This document shows positions 38,226 to 53,639 of a stretch of DNA of 64,000 nucleotides, piece by piece. The notes below the pieces were generated by a model. It did no database searches. It was not told the DNA's origin and worked only from the letters and a program-made list of their open reading frames with translations. The translations under genes and the position numbers were made by a program. The stretch covers positions 39,083,832-39,147,831 of the forward strand of contig NC_053046.1 in NCBI RefSeq assembly GCF_003473485.1, read 5' to 3'. The first letter of the stretch is position 1, and each line of letters begins with the position of its first letter. This stretch comes from Medicago truncatula (taxonomy: Eukaryota > Streptophyta > Magnoliopsida > Fabales > Fabaceae).

Positions 38226-38370
38226 AAACGTAAACATGTTTAAATCTGGGCTAAAAAAAAAAAAAAGACATAAATATATATTTACTACATTATTTAGAAA
38301 ACATAGACATGTTTAAATCTGGGCTAAAAAATATATGACGTAAATATATATTTACTACATTATTTATAAA
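38226..38370. repeat. ~70-bp tandem duplication
   Basis: ACATGTTTAAATCTGGGCTA followed by an A run and TAAATATATATTTACTACAT occurs twice in a row, with small differences. It lies in the centre of the foldback element. Confidence 0.8.
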
Positions 38371-38699
38371 TAAATAAATTTAGTTTGTATCTAACTTTGT
38401 AATATTAATCCCTTCCATAAAACTTTTTAATATTAATTAGGGTTAAATAAATTTTTGGTCCTTATAAATATAACGAATTTTGTTTTTAATTCTTATAAAA
38501 AGTGACATGTTTTAGTCCTTTCAAAATATTTAGCCCCCATTAAATTAAAATTAAAATTGATATATTATAAGTAAATATGGCTATAAATTGGAATATAAAA
38601 ATGTAGGGTGGACAACTAATAGCAAATAAAACAAAATTGATCTAAGATGGGGAAATTTGACAATTGCCCCATGCTAAAACTCGCCTATCATCTAAATCA

Positions 38700-38820
38700 T
38701 CACCATCATCCTTTAAAAGGACTTGTTTGAAACGATTCAAACACTAAAAGGACTTGTTTGAGACTTTTGAAACTTAAATAACTTGTTTGAGACTTTTGAA
38801 ACTTAAAAGGACGATTTGGG
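38700..38820. repeat. Short degenerate tandem repeats
   Basis: A unit of roughly 26-30 bp containing GGACTTGTTTGAGACTTTTG occurs about three to four times in variant forms, just outside the foldback element. Confidence 0.65.
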
Positions 38821-39062
38821 AAAAACGAAAAAGAACTTTAGATGCATTTGACCTTTAATTTAATGTTATACGTGGACACGTTTTTGTTTAAGCATTTATG
38901 TTTTTTATACGTGGACACGTTTTTGTCAAAGAAAAAAGAGTGTAATGCCTAGTCAAAGGGCACCACTTTTCTTGGCTCCCAAGGAATTCGGAACCATATT
39001 TATTCATCTTACAACTATGTTTTCACACATTGATAAAAACTAACGCACACAAACCACACACA

Positions 39063-40131
39063 ATGGTTACCATGGAGATGTGTGATCATTGTTGCATGAT
39101 TCGTCAAACTATAGCTTATTTAAGCGACGGCGTATATTTCAGGTAAAGTCACAATCACTTTTTTTTTTTAGATTATTGTTGATCATCTTTTGTATTGTTG
39201 ATTCCTCACTTATCTTTATTTAGATTATTGTTGATCCAAGTGATTTTCAATGATTTCATTACAGCTGTTGTACTGACTGTGGGAAGGTTCTAAGTGAGTC
39301 AATTCCTCAAAGCTCGAAGACAAATGAAAGTGATGGAACAGTGAAGAGAAAGAGAAAGACCACTGGTGTAAAAAAGACTCAAAAGGAAAGAGCAATACGG
39401 GAAAGAACAATACGTAAGTACTCTTTCTTTTGCTCAATTAGTTGAAAGTGTGTCTAAAGATCTAGTACTTTGTAGTCGTATCCTGTGTCCGGAGTATGTT
39501 CGGTGTTGTGTCCAACACCGACATGTCATAGATACTTGTTATTTGATTTGTTTTTTCCTAATTATTATTGGTGTCAAAGTGAATGCCTAGGATCCTTGTT
39601 TGCGTCGGTGCTTTATAATGACAAGTGAAATTGAAGGGTTTAAAATGGGGGAAATTGAAGACTTGATCTTTGTTTATTTCCTAATTAACATCCCAAATTG
39701 TCTAATTTACTATGTTGCAACACTTTATATTGAAGTCGTGTTATGGGTTCGACATGTGTTAGTGTCAATGTCCGTGTTTGCGTTAATACTCTATAATGAT
39801 AGTGAAATTGAAGACTTTATCTTTGTTTATGTCCCAATTCATACCCCAAATTGTGGCCTTTATCATCAAGAAGAATTTTTTAATCTATAATACACTTTAT
39901 AATTACCAAAGGAAAACTTGGATATGTTGCACTAATCTGTGCTTTCTAAGGCCTAGTCACATATTCTCTCATATTTGAGTCTATTTTTTAGTTTTGTTCA
40001 ATTCATCTTTAGTATTCATCCTTCATTTTTTTTTCATTCAAGCAATCTTTTTCATTTGATGAATAAAATAGTTTAACTGATATTGTGTTGTATTGATACT
40101 CTTTGCAGTGACACAAGCATACACTTCATGA
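39063..40131 (+). CDS. Small TFIIB/Brf1-type zinc-ribbon protein (83 aa)
   Basis: Three exons, 39063..39142, 39265..39413 and 40109..40131, keep frame through TTCAG|GTAAAG / TTACAG|CTG and ATAC|GTAAGT / TTGCAG|TGAC. The 83-residue product has Cys pairs at 7/10 and 29/32 (CDHC and CTDCGKVL), the spacing of the N-terminal zinc ribbon of TFIIB and Brf1, which contacts RNA polymerase II or III. After about residue 38 there is only a Ser-rich then very basic stretch (KRKRKTTGVKKTQKERA). The cyclin folds of TFIIB and Brf1 are absent. It may be a transcription factor fragment that kept its splicing, or a small regulator that competes with the full factor. A coincidental model is unlikely given six matching splice ends, but expression is unproven. 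Confidence 0.6.
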
Positions 40132-41490
40132 CAAGTAATATTGGAGAAGCACATTCTTTTGGCTTTAATTTGATTTATATTTGTTTGACATTATTTAGAG
40201 GGATGATTGTTCCTAAACTCTTTGCAATAAGTAGTTTCAACTTGTAATACTACTCCTATAACCATTGTTTGGTGTAATACTTGTTCTATTCTTCTATCAT
40301 GTTATCATAGAAGTCTACCTTCAATTATAAGGAATGTGGATGAAGAAATTGCCTTAAGATTATTCTTTTTGTGGGTAAGCTTATTGTTATTGATGCATTA
40401 ATAAGTATAGTTAAGTTTAACAAACACAATCATCTGAGAGTCTGAGAGCTAAATTAACCAGTCCATGACTCCTTGTTCTTTCATTAAGCCTTAGCCTGCA
40501 AAATTTGAGAAAAGAAAAGCTCCAATAAACACATTTTTACTGTTAGAATGGAAACTATATTACAGGCTTACCCTTGTTTCTGCCGTTATGCTTATGAATA
40601 CATTTAAATTTATATAAGTAATTGAAGTGTATCAGTATCACTGTCTAGTGTGTGGAATTGGCTAAAAGTGAATATCAAGAACTTTAATTACACACTTTGA
40701 ACCAATGGTGTATGTAATCAATCCACTGGTGTATCATGGTGGGGGTGATTGTGCATTAAACATGGAAGCAGACTTGTGCAGGGTACAATTGTAACAATCA
40801 AAATGAAAAGAGCAGCATAAATTGAAACTTTTTTTCTTTTCTTCCTATGTATCATATGCTAGATTTTACCAAATCGATAGCCCACATCATCAACTACACC
40901 CTTACAAGCAAGGTCGAGACTCTAGATTCTAGAATATGTGCACCACCCAGACTAGGATAGTACATCCTTCAAGAACTACAAGTAAGACCTACAGTGAATT
41001 AGTAAATCAATCATAGCACCAAATGATTTTATTAAATACATTGATCATATGTACAAAGTAGTGATTCAATACTATGAAGAGATGACATGATGGCAATGAC
41101 CTCTAACAAGAAAAAAGATCATGCATCGGAGGATGGTTAAACAATCACGAATTACTAACGTAGTCTAATATATGATGAATTACTAATATATATGTGATAG
41201 ACGTTTGAGTCTCTTGATCAATTGGTTAGAGATTCAATCTCTATAAATAAAATATATATATTGGAAAAAATAAAACTCGATTACCTATCTCCAAAAATTA
41301 GTTTCTATCTGACCAGTCAGTTTTTTGTAGATGCATTCCCAAACTTGTGCACTACATAACCTCCTTGATCTTTAAATACTTGTTGCATAGTCCGTAAAGC
41401 TTGAAGGTATTAAATTTTCTCATAAGTTCAATTTTTTTGTAGTTGTTTGACCATTCACTTTTTTGTAGATGCTTTCTTCATTTATGCGAG
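40132..41490. other. Intergenic DNA, no gene seen
   Basis: Includes the likely 3' untranslated region of the zinc-ribbon gene. A region near 41205-41245 resembles a tRNA-like A box followed by a decayed B box but is too weak to call. Confidence 0.5.
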
Positions 41491-41499
41491 TGTGTCCAA

Positions 41500-41770
41500 T
41501 ATTATTTTTTATTTGTATTTGTGTTCAAGCAAGACATGCTCGCTCATAAATCAGATCATATACTCATTGGACAAATCAATTCTTCACATGGTCACAAATC
41601 TAAATATATAATGCTTAGACATATATAAAAGAGACATTTTTAAAAACAATAATAAATGATCTTATATTTTAGGAATATACGTCTCCGTGTCTAAGCACTA
41701 TATATTTAATCTTGTGACTATCCAAAACTTGCTCCTTGGGCACAAACACAAATAAGTTTGTTTTTGACCA
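41500..41770. mobile_element. Imperfect inverted-repeat element (possible MITE)
   Basis: The left part (TATTTGTATTTGTGTTCAAG, TCACAAATCTAAATATATAA, TGCTTAGACA) is mirrored on the other strand by the right part (TTATTTGTGTTTGTGCCCAA, TCACAAGATTAAATATATAG, TGCTTAGACA). The arms match imperfectly over about 120 bp. There is no coding content and no clear duplication at the edges. Confidence 0.6.
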
Positions 41771-41871
41771 TACACGTAAATAAGAAGAAAAAAAAAAGGT
41801 GAAAATAATTTTCTTTTTGATATGCAAATATTAATTGTCATTGTAATGTTAGATTGGACGAATAAATGTTA

Positions 41872-41948
41872 GCAACAAGAATTGAACTCGGACCTCCTTC
41901 ATAAACTCCTACATCATCCCAACTCTTTTACCATTTGACTACACCTAA
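41872..41948 (-). mobile_element. tRNA-derived SINE relic
   Basis: Minus strand: A box TAGTCAAATGGTAA, then a B box GAGTTCAATTC, at tRNA spacing. No poly-A tail remains. Confidence 0.55.
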
Positions 41949-41984
41949 AATAGTTTTCTTGGAAAACTGACTCCATGTTAGTTT

Positions 41985-42375
41985 TCTTGGCATTCAAGTC
42001 ACCTAAGATAGTTCATTGGTGTCTTAGGAATAGATGAGATAATTGTTTGCATATTTTGTCTAGATTTAGGTTTCATGTGTCTCATATTTATAGGGAAGGT
42101 AATCATTATGCAGACCAATTGGTTGGCATTGGGTTGACTCTTTCTACACATTTTTAGTACACTGATGTTCCTCCTCAGACTGGTGTTGAATTTGTTAGAA
42201 ACAAAACTGGATTTCCCAACTTTAAATTTTCTTTAAGTCTTTTGAGGTTTTGGTCTCTTATCCCCCTCTCTCTTATTTCTTATTTTGTAACTTTTTCTTT
42301 TATGGAATGAAGTATGGGGTAGTAACCTCTTTGGTTACCTCTTTGGTACCTGCTTCCTTTGTTAAAAAAAAAGAC
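41985..42375 (+). mobile_element. 3' end of a LINE, RNase H region plus A tail
   Basis: The frame VSHIYREGNHYADQLVGIGL is the end of the RNase H domain of plant LINE ORF2; the family pattern is REGN..AD.LA..G. After a stop it continues TGVEFVRNKTGFPNFKF, also typical. A non-coding tail and a run of A end it at about 42372. The 5' part is missing, as expected for 5'-truncated LINE insertions. Confidence 0.75.
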
Positions 42376-43135
42376 TACACCTTTGAGGAAAGAAAATGAT
42401 TAAATGATATGATCAATTTTTTTTATTTTTTTTATTTTACGTGTTTCTAAATATTTTTGACTTCTAATTATATTCAATGTAAGACTTATTTTTTCAAATA
42501 TGTATTTAATGCAAGACTTAATTTCTCAATTATAATAACCATCTAAGCCCTCATATTACTGATTGATGAGACTTTTTTTAGAGCTATATTTTTTTTAGTC
42601 TATATTGTTCCTTAATCTTTTTTCTGATCTTCTGATCAAATTTTAAAAAAAATCTGATGAAGTAGTCTGAAAATCAAATTTCCGACTGAAACACAACTAG
42701 AACAACTAAGAATGATATGAAACACAAAACACACTACACTAGAGTAGTAGACTATAACAATTAAACAAACTATACATATCACGGAACAAATTTAATCTTT
42801 CTGTTGATAAAATTTAGATTATATAATTCGAATATGTTTTTCCAATGAAGTTTTTGGCCAAAGAGTGTGTATGGAGATCCACTAAGTGTTTTTTTAAGGA
42901 AGATCCACTAAGTAGTTTAATTTCCCATTATTTTATAATAAAAAAATACAAACACTTTAGATTTGATAATCCAATTCGGTGAAAAATGCATTTTTTTCAT
43001 AAAAATTATGGAGGAAAACCTCGTTTCAGATTATATGATCAAAAACCTCAAAAATATTTTTGAAATTTTAAAGGACTGCGAGATGAACAAAGATTGAAAA
43101 AGAAATTGCTTTTAATTTGACTGTTTATTTTCTCA

Positions 43136-43264
43136 TCCTACGAGTTTCTCGCGTACCCTATGCAATTCGGATTATAGAATCCCATAAAAAGCCTTCAAAA
43201 CATGTTGAAATATTTCGTATTATAGAATCCAAATAGGACGTGCGAGAAACTCACACGGTAGGAA
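43136..43264. mobile_element. Short inverted-repeat element beside the KRR1 promoter
   Basis: The left end TCCTACGAGTTTCTCGCGTA and the right end, TCCTACCGTGTGAGTTTCTC on the other strand, each run inward to a TTATAGAATCC motif. About 130 bp, hairpin-forming, directly upstream of the site II elements of KRR1. Confidence 0.6.
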
Positions 43265-43292
43265 AAATAATGGCGTTTTAATTTTGTAGATA

Positions 43293-43368
43293 TGGGCCGT
43301 ATGGGCTAGGTATTGATGGCCCATCTAATATTTGATATGCAAAGAAAGAGTTGATGACTGAACCCTAG
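43293..43368 (+). promoter_or_regulatory. Site II (TGGGCY) cluster and telo-box of the KRR1 promoter
   Basis: Three TGGGCC/T motifs lie at 43293-43298, 43302-43307 and, on the opposite strand, 43318-43323. A telo-box, AACCCTAG, follows at 43361-43368. This combination marks promoters of plant ribosomal-protein and ribosome-biogenesis genes, where TCP factors bind site II. It fits the gene that follows. A C/T-rich leader ending GAAGAG|GTATAT at 43511 probably is a non-coding first exon. Confidence 0.7.
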
Positions 43369-44336
43369 TTCTTCTCTCTTCACATTTTGCATTAGTATCC
43401 CTCTGCGCAACCACCACCGTCTTCCTTCCGAGTGTCGACCACCATCACCGGTCGAATTACAAACCTTCATTTTCACCGGCGAACATCTCAGCTCGGTACT
43501 CCACCGAAGAGGTATATTCTCCACCTCTGTTCTCATCTCTATTTCGTCCTTTCTTCAAAATTCGAGACGATAATAGGTAAAAGAATACTTTTGGTCAGTG
43601 TTGTTGGATACAGCTATAGTGGTGCTATTCCGCTATAGTTGCTATCGTAGCGCTATTCAGTTGAAGCAGTGAATTGCGTTGCAGACTTTATTTGGTGTCT
43701 TTTTTATTTGGTTTAAGGTCTCAAAGCTTCGTAGAGGTGCTATCACACTCAGTTCTGTCTCTCCCTGTATCAACTTTTTATTATGTAGATTTGAACAAGT
43801 TTAATAAAAACATACTCTAGTAGTAACCAGTAAGTAGTCAATCTTTTGTGCATACAAAGAATGATGTATGTGCTCTTATTGTGCAATTTGTGTTACATAT
43901 GATGCTCTCTGTCTGTAATAAAAATGCAAACGTGCTACAAATTGATTTCCTCTGTAATGTCTTTATTTGTTATTTTTTGATGTGTGTCAAGTATGTGTTT
44001 GATTTTTTTCTTTCTCTTTTATGTTTGATTTTTGGATCATGTGTTGAACTTGGTGTGTTACTGGATTAGAAGGAAGAATTATAAAACTTTTGTCATTTAG
44101 AAAGTGGGCATGTGTGCGAAGTTTTGGGACTATACTGCTTTATGGTTTGATGTTAGATCAAACACAATAAATAACTGGGTTCTAGACAGGGGTATATACT
44201 TGGTATCTAGCTTATACCTTTTGGTTTTGTTCAATTTACAATGTGCTTGCATAATGCAGCATTGCATGTACTTAGGTGCCTAATCCACCGTACGGGCTAA
44301 CCAATGCTTAACTTAATCAGCAGGTACAGAAAAGCT

Positions 44337-48190
<3,854 letters not shown>

Positions 48191-49260
48191 GTGTGTTCTT
48201 CATTTTAGAGATGGAATATGTGCACATGTGATGTGAATTTAATCCATAAATTTTGATCCAATATCTGTAGTCTGTAACATGTTACTTCTGGTCCTTATAC
48301 AATTTTCCCTTCAGAATCAATGTCGCACACTTGGGTATATCCAATGTCTTCTTGAGTAACTTATGACATACATTTGATTTATTTGCTAAATTTGTTGTAC
48401 TATTTTGGGAGTTGTGGAAGTAGAATTGAAACATTTTAATCGAAACTTTACTTATTTTCAGTGAATAGATAACCAATAAAAAAAATGTTATAAGATAAGG
48501 GTAAATGGTTTTTGTTGTTGTGAAATATATATTTGGTCTCTGCAATTTTTCAGTATAGATTCCTCAAAATTTTGAAATGGTTGTATTTGGTCCCCATGTC
48601 TTGTACGTCCATGTTTTTCTTTACTTCAAGGGATGGCAAAATACAGTGAAGCTCACACCTCAATTTCCACAGGTATCAACCAAGGGCTTAACCTGAAAAC
48701 CACAATATAAGCTTCAATCAAGCTCTTACCTCAATCTGTCTCAAAACTAAACCCTGATTGTTGTGTTTTTTCCTTCTTTTCGGTGAATTGTTTTAGTTAC
48801 TTTATTAATTTCCAAGCACACCCCAAAAATATCCTATTAAACCCAATTTTAATCAAAATTTAATAATAATGCTGAGACTGCCCTTGTTCAAATAAATTGA
48901 GTTTATGTAAGTAAATTGATTTTTACGTAAGCTGCACAAAAACTCAGTTTACCTAAGCTACATAAACTAAGTTTGTGAGCGCTAAAACATTTTGCGATGA
49001 ATATGGGAATGAGAGAAATGATTGAAGGGTTCTGGATACAATAGGAAATTTATTTCATTTTAAGCACATATTTAGTTTCAAGAATTTTTTAGGCTGTGTC
49101 TAGAAATTGTCTTTTTTATTTGAACTTTTTTAAAAATGAATTTGAACTTAATTTGAATATCTATATATTGCAGCACATCACATCACATCAGCACACAAGC
49201 CTAGGATATTAGCACCACCATTAGATTATTATTTTCTTAATTTGTCTTGTATTGTAAAAA
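48191..49260. other. 3' flank of KRR1, no gene seen
   Basis: Likely 3' untranslated region for the first 100-200 bases. A one-ended fragment related to the foldback family (TTTGGTCTCTGCAATTTTTC and TATTTGGTCCCCATGTC) lies near 48530-48600. Confidence 0.5.
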
Positions 49261-49263
49261 AAT

Positions 49264-49700
49264 TACTCCCAAAAGTTAGATGAACGCGTTGTAGCAGTCC
49301 AAATTATGCTATCAGTATCAGAACGGGAGTTGAGGGACATCTGAAGTACTGCATCAACATCATTTTGGTTAAGGATAAAATTGACAAGATCATACCTTCA
49401 TGAATTGGTAAGTGGATCAAACAAATTAAATATGACACAATGTTTGATCGGAGATCAGTCCAAACATTGATTTGAGTACCCGTGCCAATGTGCCATCTAT
49501 AACCAAGGGAAATTAACAGAATAGAACTACATATACTCTTCAACGTAAAGTTTGCACTATGGCCTAGATTCGCATCCAAGAAACCCGACTTGGAAAAGTA
49601 TTTAGCTTTCTGTAATTCAGTCCACCTTGTTATATTCCTGACCCCCCATTTTACATGTAGATGTAGTTGAAACCCAAATCCACACATGACTTTATTCATA
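49264..49700 (-). mobile_element. LINE ORF2 relic (post-RT region)
   Basis: Leftward translation gives KAKYFSKSGFLDANLGHSAN, then FTLKSICSSILLISLGYRWH and IGTGTQINVWTD, the run that follows the reverse transcriptase in plant LINEs (a W-R-IG-G-x-I-x-V/IW pattern). The fragment has no reverse transcriptase core and is cut at both ends. Confidence 0.7.
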
Positions 49701-50269
49701 ATTTTTCAACCATCCCTCATTAGAGCAGTCAATTTGAATAAATAATACAGTACATACTAATAGTTTGATACATGCATGTAGCCAACTCCACCTAATGGCA
49801 AAAGGCTTTGATTGTTGTTATACTTATATGATGAATGCACTGTCTTTGATTGGTAGTCTCTATGAAGTGAGGAAGCAGATCCCCTTTGACTTGATTTCTG
49901 AAATGTCTTTGTTAGATGTAATATAATTTATGAACCTTAAGCTACTGTTAGATAAAGCCTTAAAGGTCATACAATCTAAGTAATGTTATTGAATCAATAT
50001 GGATATAGTAATGACTGCGATACTCGATGAAAGTGAAGACATTTCCTCGAATCTACTTAGGCCTTTATTAGATAGTGTAAGAAAGAAGAACCAGGTAACA
50101 TGAAGTACTGTGATTATGTTGCGATGTTTCAGGTTCAGGTAGTTGAGAACAATCTTGATGTACCTAAAGGTGCAAATGAAGAACCATGTGACGTAAATTA
50201 TCCTTTTCCTTTCTCAATTAGCTTTGGAACGGTGGCTGGGTAGCTAGGGTTTAACTTGAACGGCAAGCT

Positions 50270-50437
50270 ATGGTGGCGAGGGCGGCATTGTTCCTCCCCA
50301 ACGAATTGATTGCGGAAATACTCTCTCTTCTCCCCGTCAAACCTCTCATGCGATACAAATGCGTCAACAAATTTTTCAAAACTCTCATCTCCAACCCTCA
50401 CTACAAAGCGTTTATTTTAAAATTGCAGAGAGAATAA
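50270..50437 (+). CDS. Truncated F-box protein (55 aa)
   Basis: The ATG at 50270 opens an F-box: FLPNELIAEILSLLPVKPLM, then RYKCVNKFFKTLISNPHY. The F-box binds SKP1 in SCF ubiquitin ligases. The frame ends at residue 55, right after the F-box, so the substrate-binding Kelch or FBA part of this large legume family is missing. Possible stray pieces of a longer gene lie downstream to 51105, but I could not join them. It may be a pseudogene or a short F-box-only protein. Confidence 0.65.
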   Translation: MVARAALFLPNELIAEILSLLPVKPLMRYKCVNKFFKTLISNPHYKAFILKLQRE

Positions 50438-51426
50438 ATGTGAGAAAATTAGAATTACTAATAGAACATGGTGGTTGCGGGCAAAGGATTACGTTGAAAG
50501 TTTGGTTCCGACTCAATGAAAGTGAGTCTCTCTTCCTCATATTACTTGCTAGAATTCATGTTACTGCATGTATGTTTCCTACTTGCTTTAAAATCCTTGT
50601 TAGTATATAATTAGACTGCTTTAATATTTTGCGTGATGACTTAGCCGCTTAGCATTTTTGTATTGAACATTATTGGAAGTTTGGCTTTTATGAATTGGAT
50701 GAATTTGTCTTGATTTTTCTGGTTATAAGATGCTCATTATTGGAAGGGTCATTAATATGACACTAATGGATTTAAGTGAGGCTTTGACTATTCAATGTCT
50801 TCAATTTTCTAGTTTTAATTGTCGAACATAATTTGGGTTAGAATGTTTAAGATCTTGATTGTTCTATGTATTGAGTTTGACTATTCTACTCTTAGTTGTG
50901 TTTATCATCAACTGTTTTATATTGAGTTTAATTGTTCTATTGTGTGTTTTGGGTTTTTGTTTGGTTTTCTACCAATAATGATGTCTCTTTTACAATCCAT
51001 CTTGTCTCTTTTTCAAGGAGAACCTCTTTGGCGTTGCAAATATTTTGGTATCACAAATGATGGTTATTTTGTTAGTAGAGCTGATTTCGCGACCATATCG
51101 CTCTAACCCTTCAGAATGCATTTTTATGTTCTTGTTACTGGTGTTCTAATTATTTTACATACTTTTGTTCTGCTATGATATCTCTGCAGTGAATAAAATA
51201 ATAAATTTCATCATTTGATTTTATCTTGTAATTGGACCAAATTTAATAGTTAGTAGTAAATAGCTTCAAGAGACAATATCAGACATACTATGAAGGCATC
51301 AATCAACAGGAAGGTCCAATTTTCCATGGAACATTCAAACAATGAGGAAAAAGGGCAAAACATCATGCATACCTTGGAAAAAATGGCCAATTAGAAATAA
51401 TAATAATAATTAAATTGAAAATATGA
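50438..51426. other. Spacer with possible relic of the F-box gene
   Basis: A stretch at about 51015-51100 (EPLWRCKYFGITNDGYFVSR in one frame) could be a detached exon, but I cannot assign it. Nothing else supported. Confidence 0.35.
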
Positions 51427-51945
51427 CTTAAATATTTTTGGTCCTTTATATTTTACCAAATATGTGTATTAGTTCTTTATCCTATTTTTAGCACGTTTTA
51501 ATCCTTTATCTTTTTTTAAAAGATTCACGATTTAGTCCTTTAGTCATAAATCATAACATAAGTTCATAGAAGTTTAATACGTGTCAATTATGGTATCAAT
51601 AACATAAAATCATGTGACATAGAGAGGGGAAAACGACATCATTTTTTAGAAATGCTGGGAATATGAATTCTGACAACAAAACAAGAACATAAGCATTTGA
51701 AGGAAATTTTGTTGTGATGTCTTCAAAGGATAATGATCTGTTGAGATACCTTTCAAGAAGATTAAATTGATGCAACACGATTGACAAACTAAAAACCATG
51801 TGGGTTTAGTTTACACCATTCTCACATATAGATTCAACAAACGTGAATCTTTTAAAAAGGATAAAGGACCAAAACATGTTAAAAATAAGATAAAGAACCA
51901 AAACTCATTTTTTATAAAAGATAAAGGACTAAGAATATAATTAGT
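51427..51945. mobile_element. Foldback transposon (TTGGTCCTTTA family)
   Basis: The left arm contains TTTTGGTCCTTTATATTTTA, CTTTATCCTATTTTTAGCA and AAAAGATTCACG. The right arm carries these in reverse complement and reverse order (CGTGAATCTTTTAAAAAGGA, TAAAAATAAGATAAAG, TAAAGGACTAAG). Arms are about 120 bp with about 280 bp between. Target duplication is unclear. Confidence 0.75.
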
Positions 51946-52845
51946 AATTTTTACTTTGAATATTGTGTAATTATGACTTTTTCATATGTTTGACTTGCAT
52001 TTCCAAGATAAAATTTCTTTCTGTAGGTTTTTTAAAGTTTAAACGATGCCCTTAGGATACTTTTTAGCAAGACCCTATGTGTAAAAGCATCAGGGTGAAG
52101 GTACCGATCCAAGTTAGCGCTTTGAAACACAATCTAGCTGTCAAAATATTTCTAACGGTCACAAGTTTTTTACACAACTATGCACAGATTAGTAACATAT
52201 GCCGTCAATTGCTTTAAATCAAAACTAAAAACTCGTTTGCCTCTTCTACTTCCCGCTCTGAATATCTGATTACACAACTATGCACTCTCATTCTTCACAT
52301 TCATTCATTCACATTCAAAATTCAAATCAAGAAATAAAGAAAATAAGAGTTTAGCTAGTTAAAGAAAAAAAAAAATTCTATGCTTTTATATTGCAGCAAA
52401 TCGTGAAGTTGCATCTCCTTGATACCTACATTTCAATAAATCTCTGTCACATTAGAAATGACAAAATTTGTTATCTGAATGTGAAAAAGTTATCAGATTA
52501 TATAACTTCCTTTTATTTGGTATAGATGGATTACGAGAATTGCTAAGTTATTTACATGGAAGCCACTGCAGCTATTTTGCATTGGTATGGCGTACTATGG
52601 TTCATGGGTTGGCGGCTGTGGCAGCACCAGTTTTGCAAGTTTTACAGAAAGAGGTCCATCAGAAATAATGAACTAATAAGCAATAAGTTACAAAAGTAAT
52701 TTTTCAGATAAGTAAATCTTTTAAAAAAAATCTTACATTACATCACCTCAGCACAACATTTTGATTTGAGCATGTCAGGGTTCAAAGTTCAAGAAGGCAT
52801 CCATGACGCGAGAAGAGTTTTCTATTTCTTACACTCATAGGAAAA
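51946..52845. other. Intergenic DNA, no gene seen
   Basis: The frame at 52468-52668 has no domain I recognise. A pyrimidine-rich strip near 52240-52330 has no associated gene. Confidence 0.45.
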
Positions 52846-53575
52846 CTAGGTGGAGCAGCTATTTCTCAAGGATGGGCTTAAAACTACCATGGATGCAACA
52901 ACATTGCCATGCACTCCACTACAATCATCCAAATTGATCTCTCTGAGTTTGGTGCAATTTTTGACCACATGCATCACTCCCTTCTCGGTGACATTCGTAC
53001 AAAGTTGCAGCGTGAGTTGCAAAAGCCCACGACACATCTTTGAGATTACATAGAGTGTTTGATCATCAATTCTTGTATGTGTCAAGTCCAACACCTCAAG
53101 GTTGGGAACTTCAAAGTCGATTTCAAGTGACTTAAGACTCGAACAGTTGGTTAGGTTTAAATGCCTAATCTTAGGACATCTCCTTAAAACCTGAGCAACA
53201 CATTGGTCGGTTATGTAAAGAGCAACGGGTCAAATCAAGAAATTGCAGATTGGGGAAAATGGAAGCAAACAGTATATAAGGTTTTCATCTTTCAAAGGAA
53301 AATTGTTGGAGAGACAGAGAGACTTGAATTGAGGATATACAAGAGAATCCATGGAAGAATTAGAGTTGTTGGTGGAGGCCATGAATTCGGGCCCAGTACA
53401 TGCGAATTTGAGTTTGACCTCACTAAGTGAAGGACAGTTCCTAAAGAGTGCAAAAAATGCAGAATATGAGAGCATAGAACAATAGTTGAGGTTTATTGAC
53501 ACTAAATCAGGAAGAAACAAAGACAACTCAGCGACATGGTGATCAGTGAGAAAATCAGTTTACACTTGTTCTAAT
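52846..53575 (-). pseudogene. F-box/LRR protein pseudogene fragment
   Basis: Reading leftward, a run of leucine-rich repeats appears in three successive frames. They are LFLPDLVSINLNYCSMLSYS with FRNCPSLSEVKL; PNLQFLDLTRCSL; then ITDQCVAQVLRRCPKIRHLN, LEVLDLTHTRIDD and CTKLREINLDDCSGV. The repeats are of the CC type found in plant F-box/LRR proteins. Two frameshifts, near 53230 and 53215, and the missing F-box end make it non-functional. With the truncated F-box gene at 50270 it suggests a decaying F-box cluster. Confidence 0.75.
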
Positions 53576-53639
53576 ACTAGTTGAGGTTTATTAACATTGT
53601 TATTAGCATTAGAAATAAGTAAGATAATGGATTTTTTCT

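Larger units (their letters stand above)
37848..38690. mobile_element. Foldback element with ~100-bp inverted ends
   Basis: The left arm at 37848-37945 (GGCGAGTTTTAGCATGGGGA, then AATTTTGTTTTATTTGCT) is the near-exact reverse complement of the right arm at 38583-38688. The interior holds a SINE relic, a tandem duplication and a piece like the foldback family (TTTTTGGTCCTTATAAA). No transposase is seen. Confidence 0.75.

Noticed and set aside
39600..39978. Two overlapping frames in the zinc-ribbon gene
   Set aside because: They lie in its second intron, which contains a diverged internal duplication; no homology is seen.
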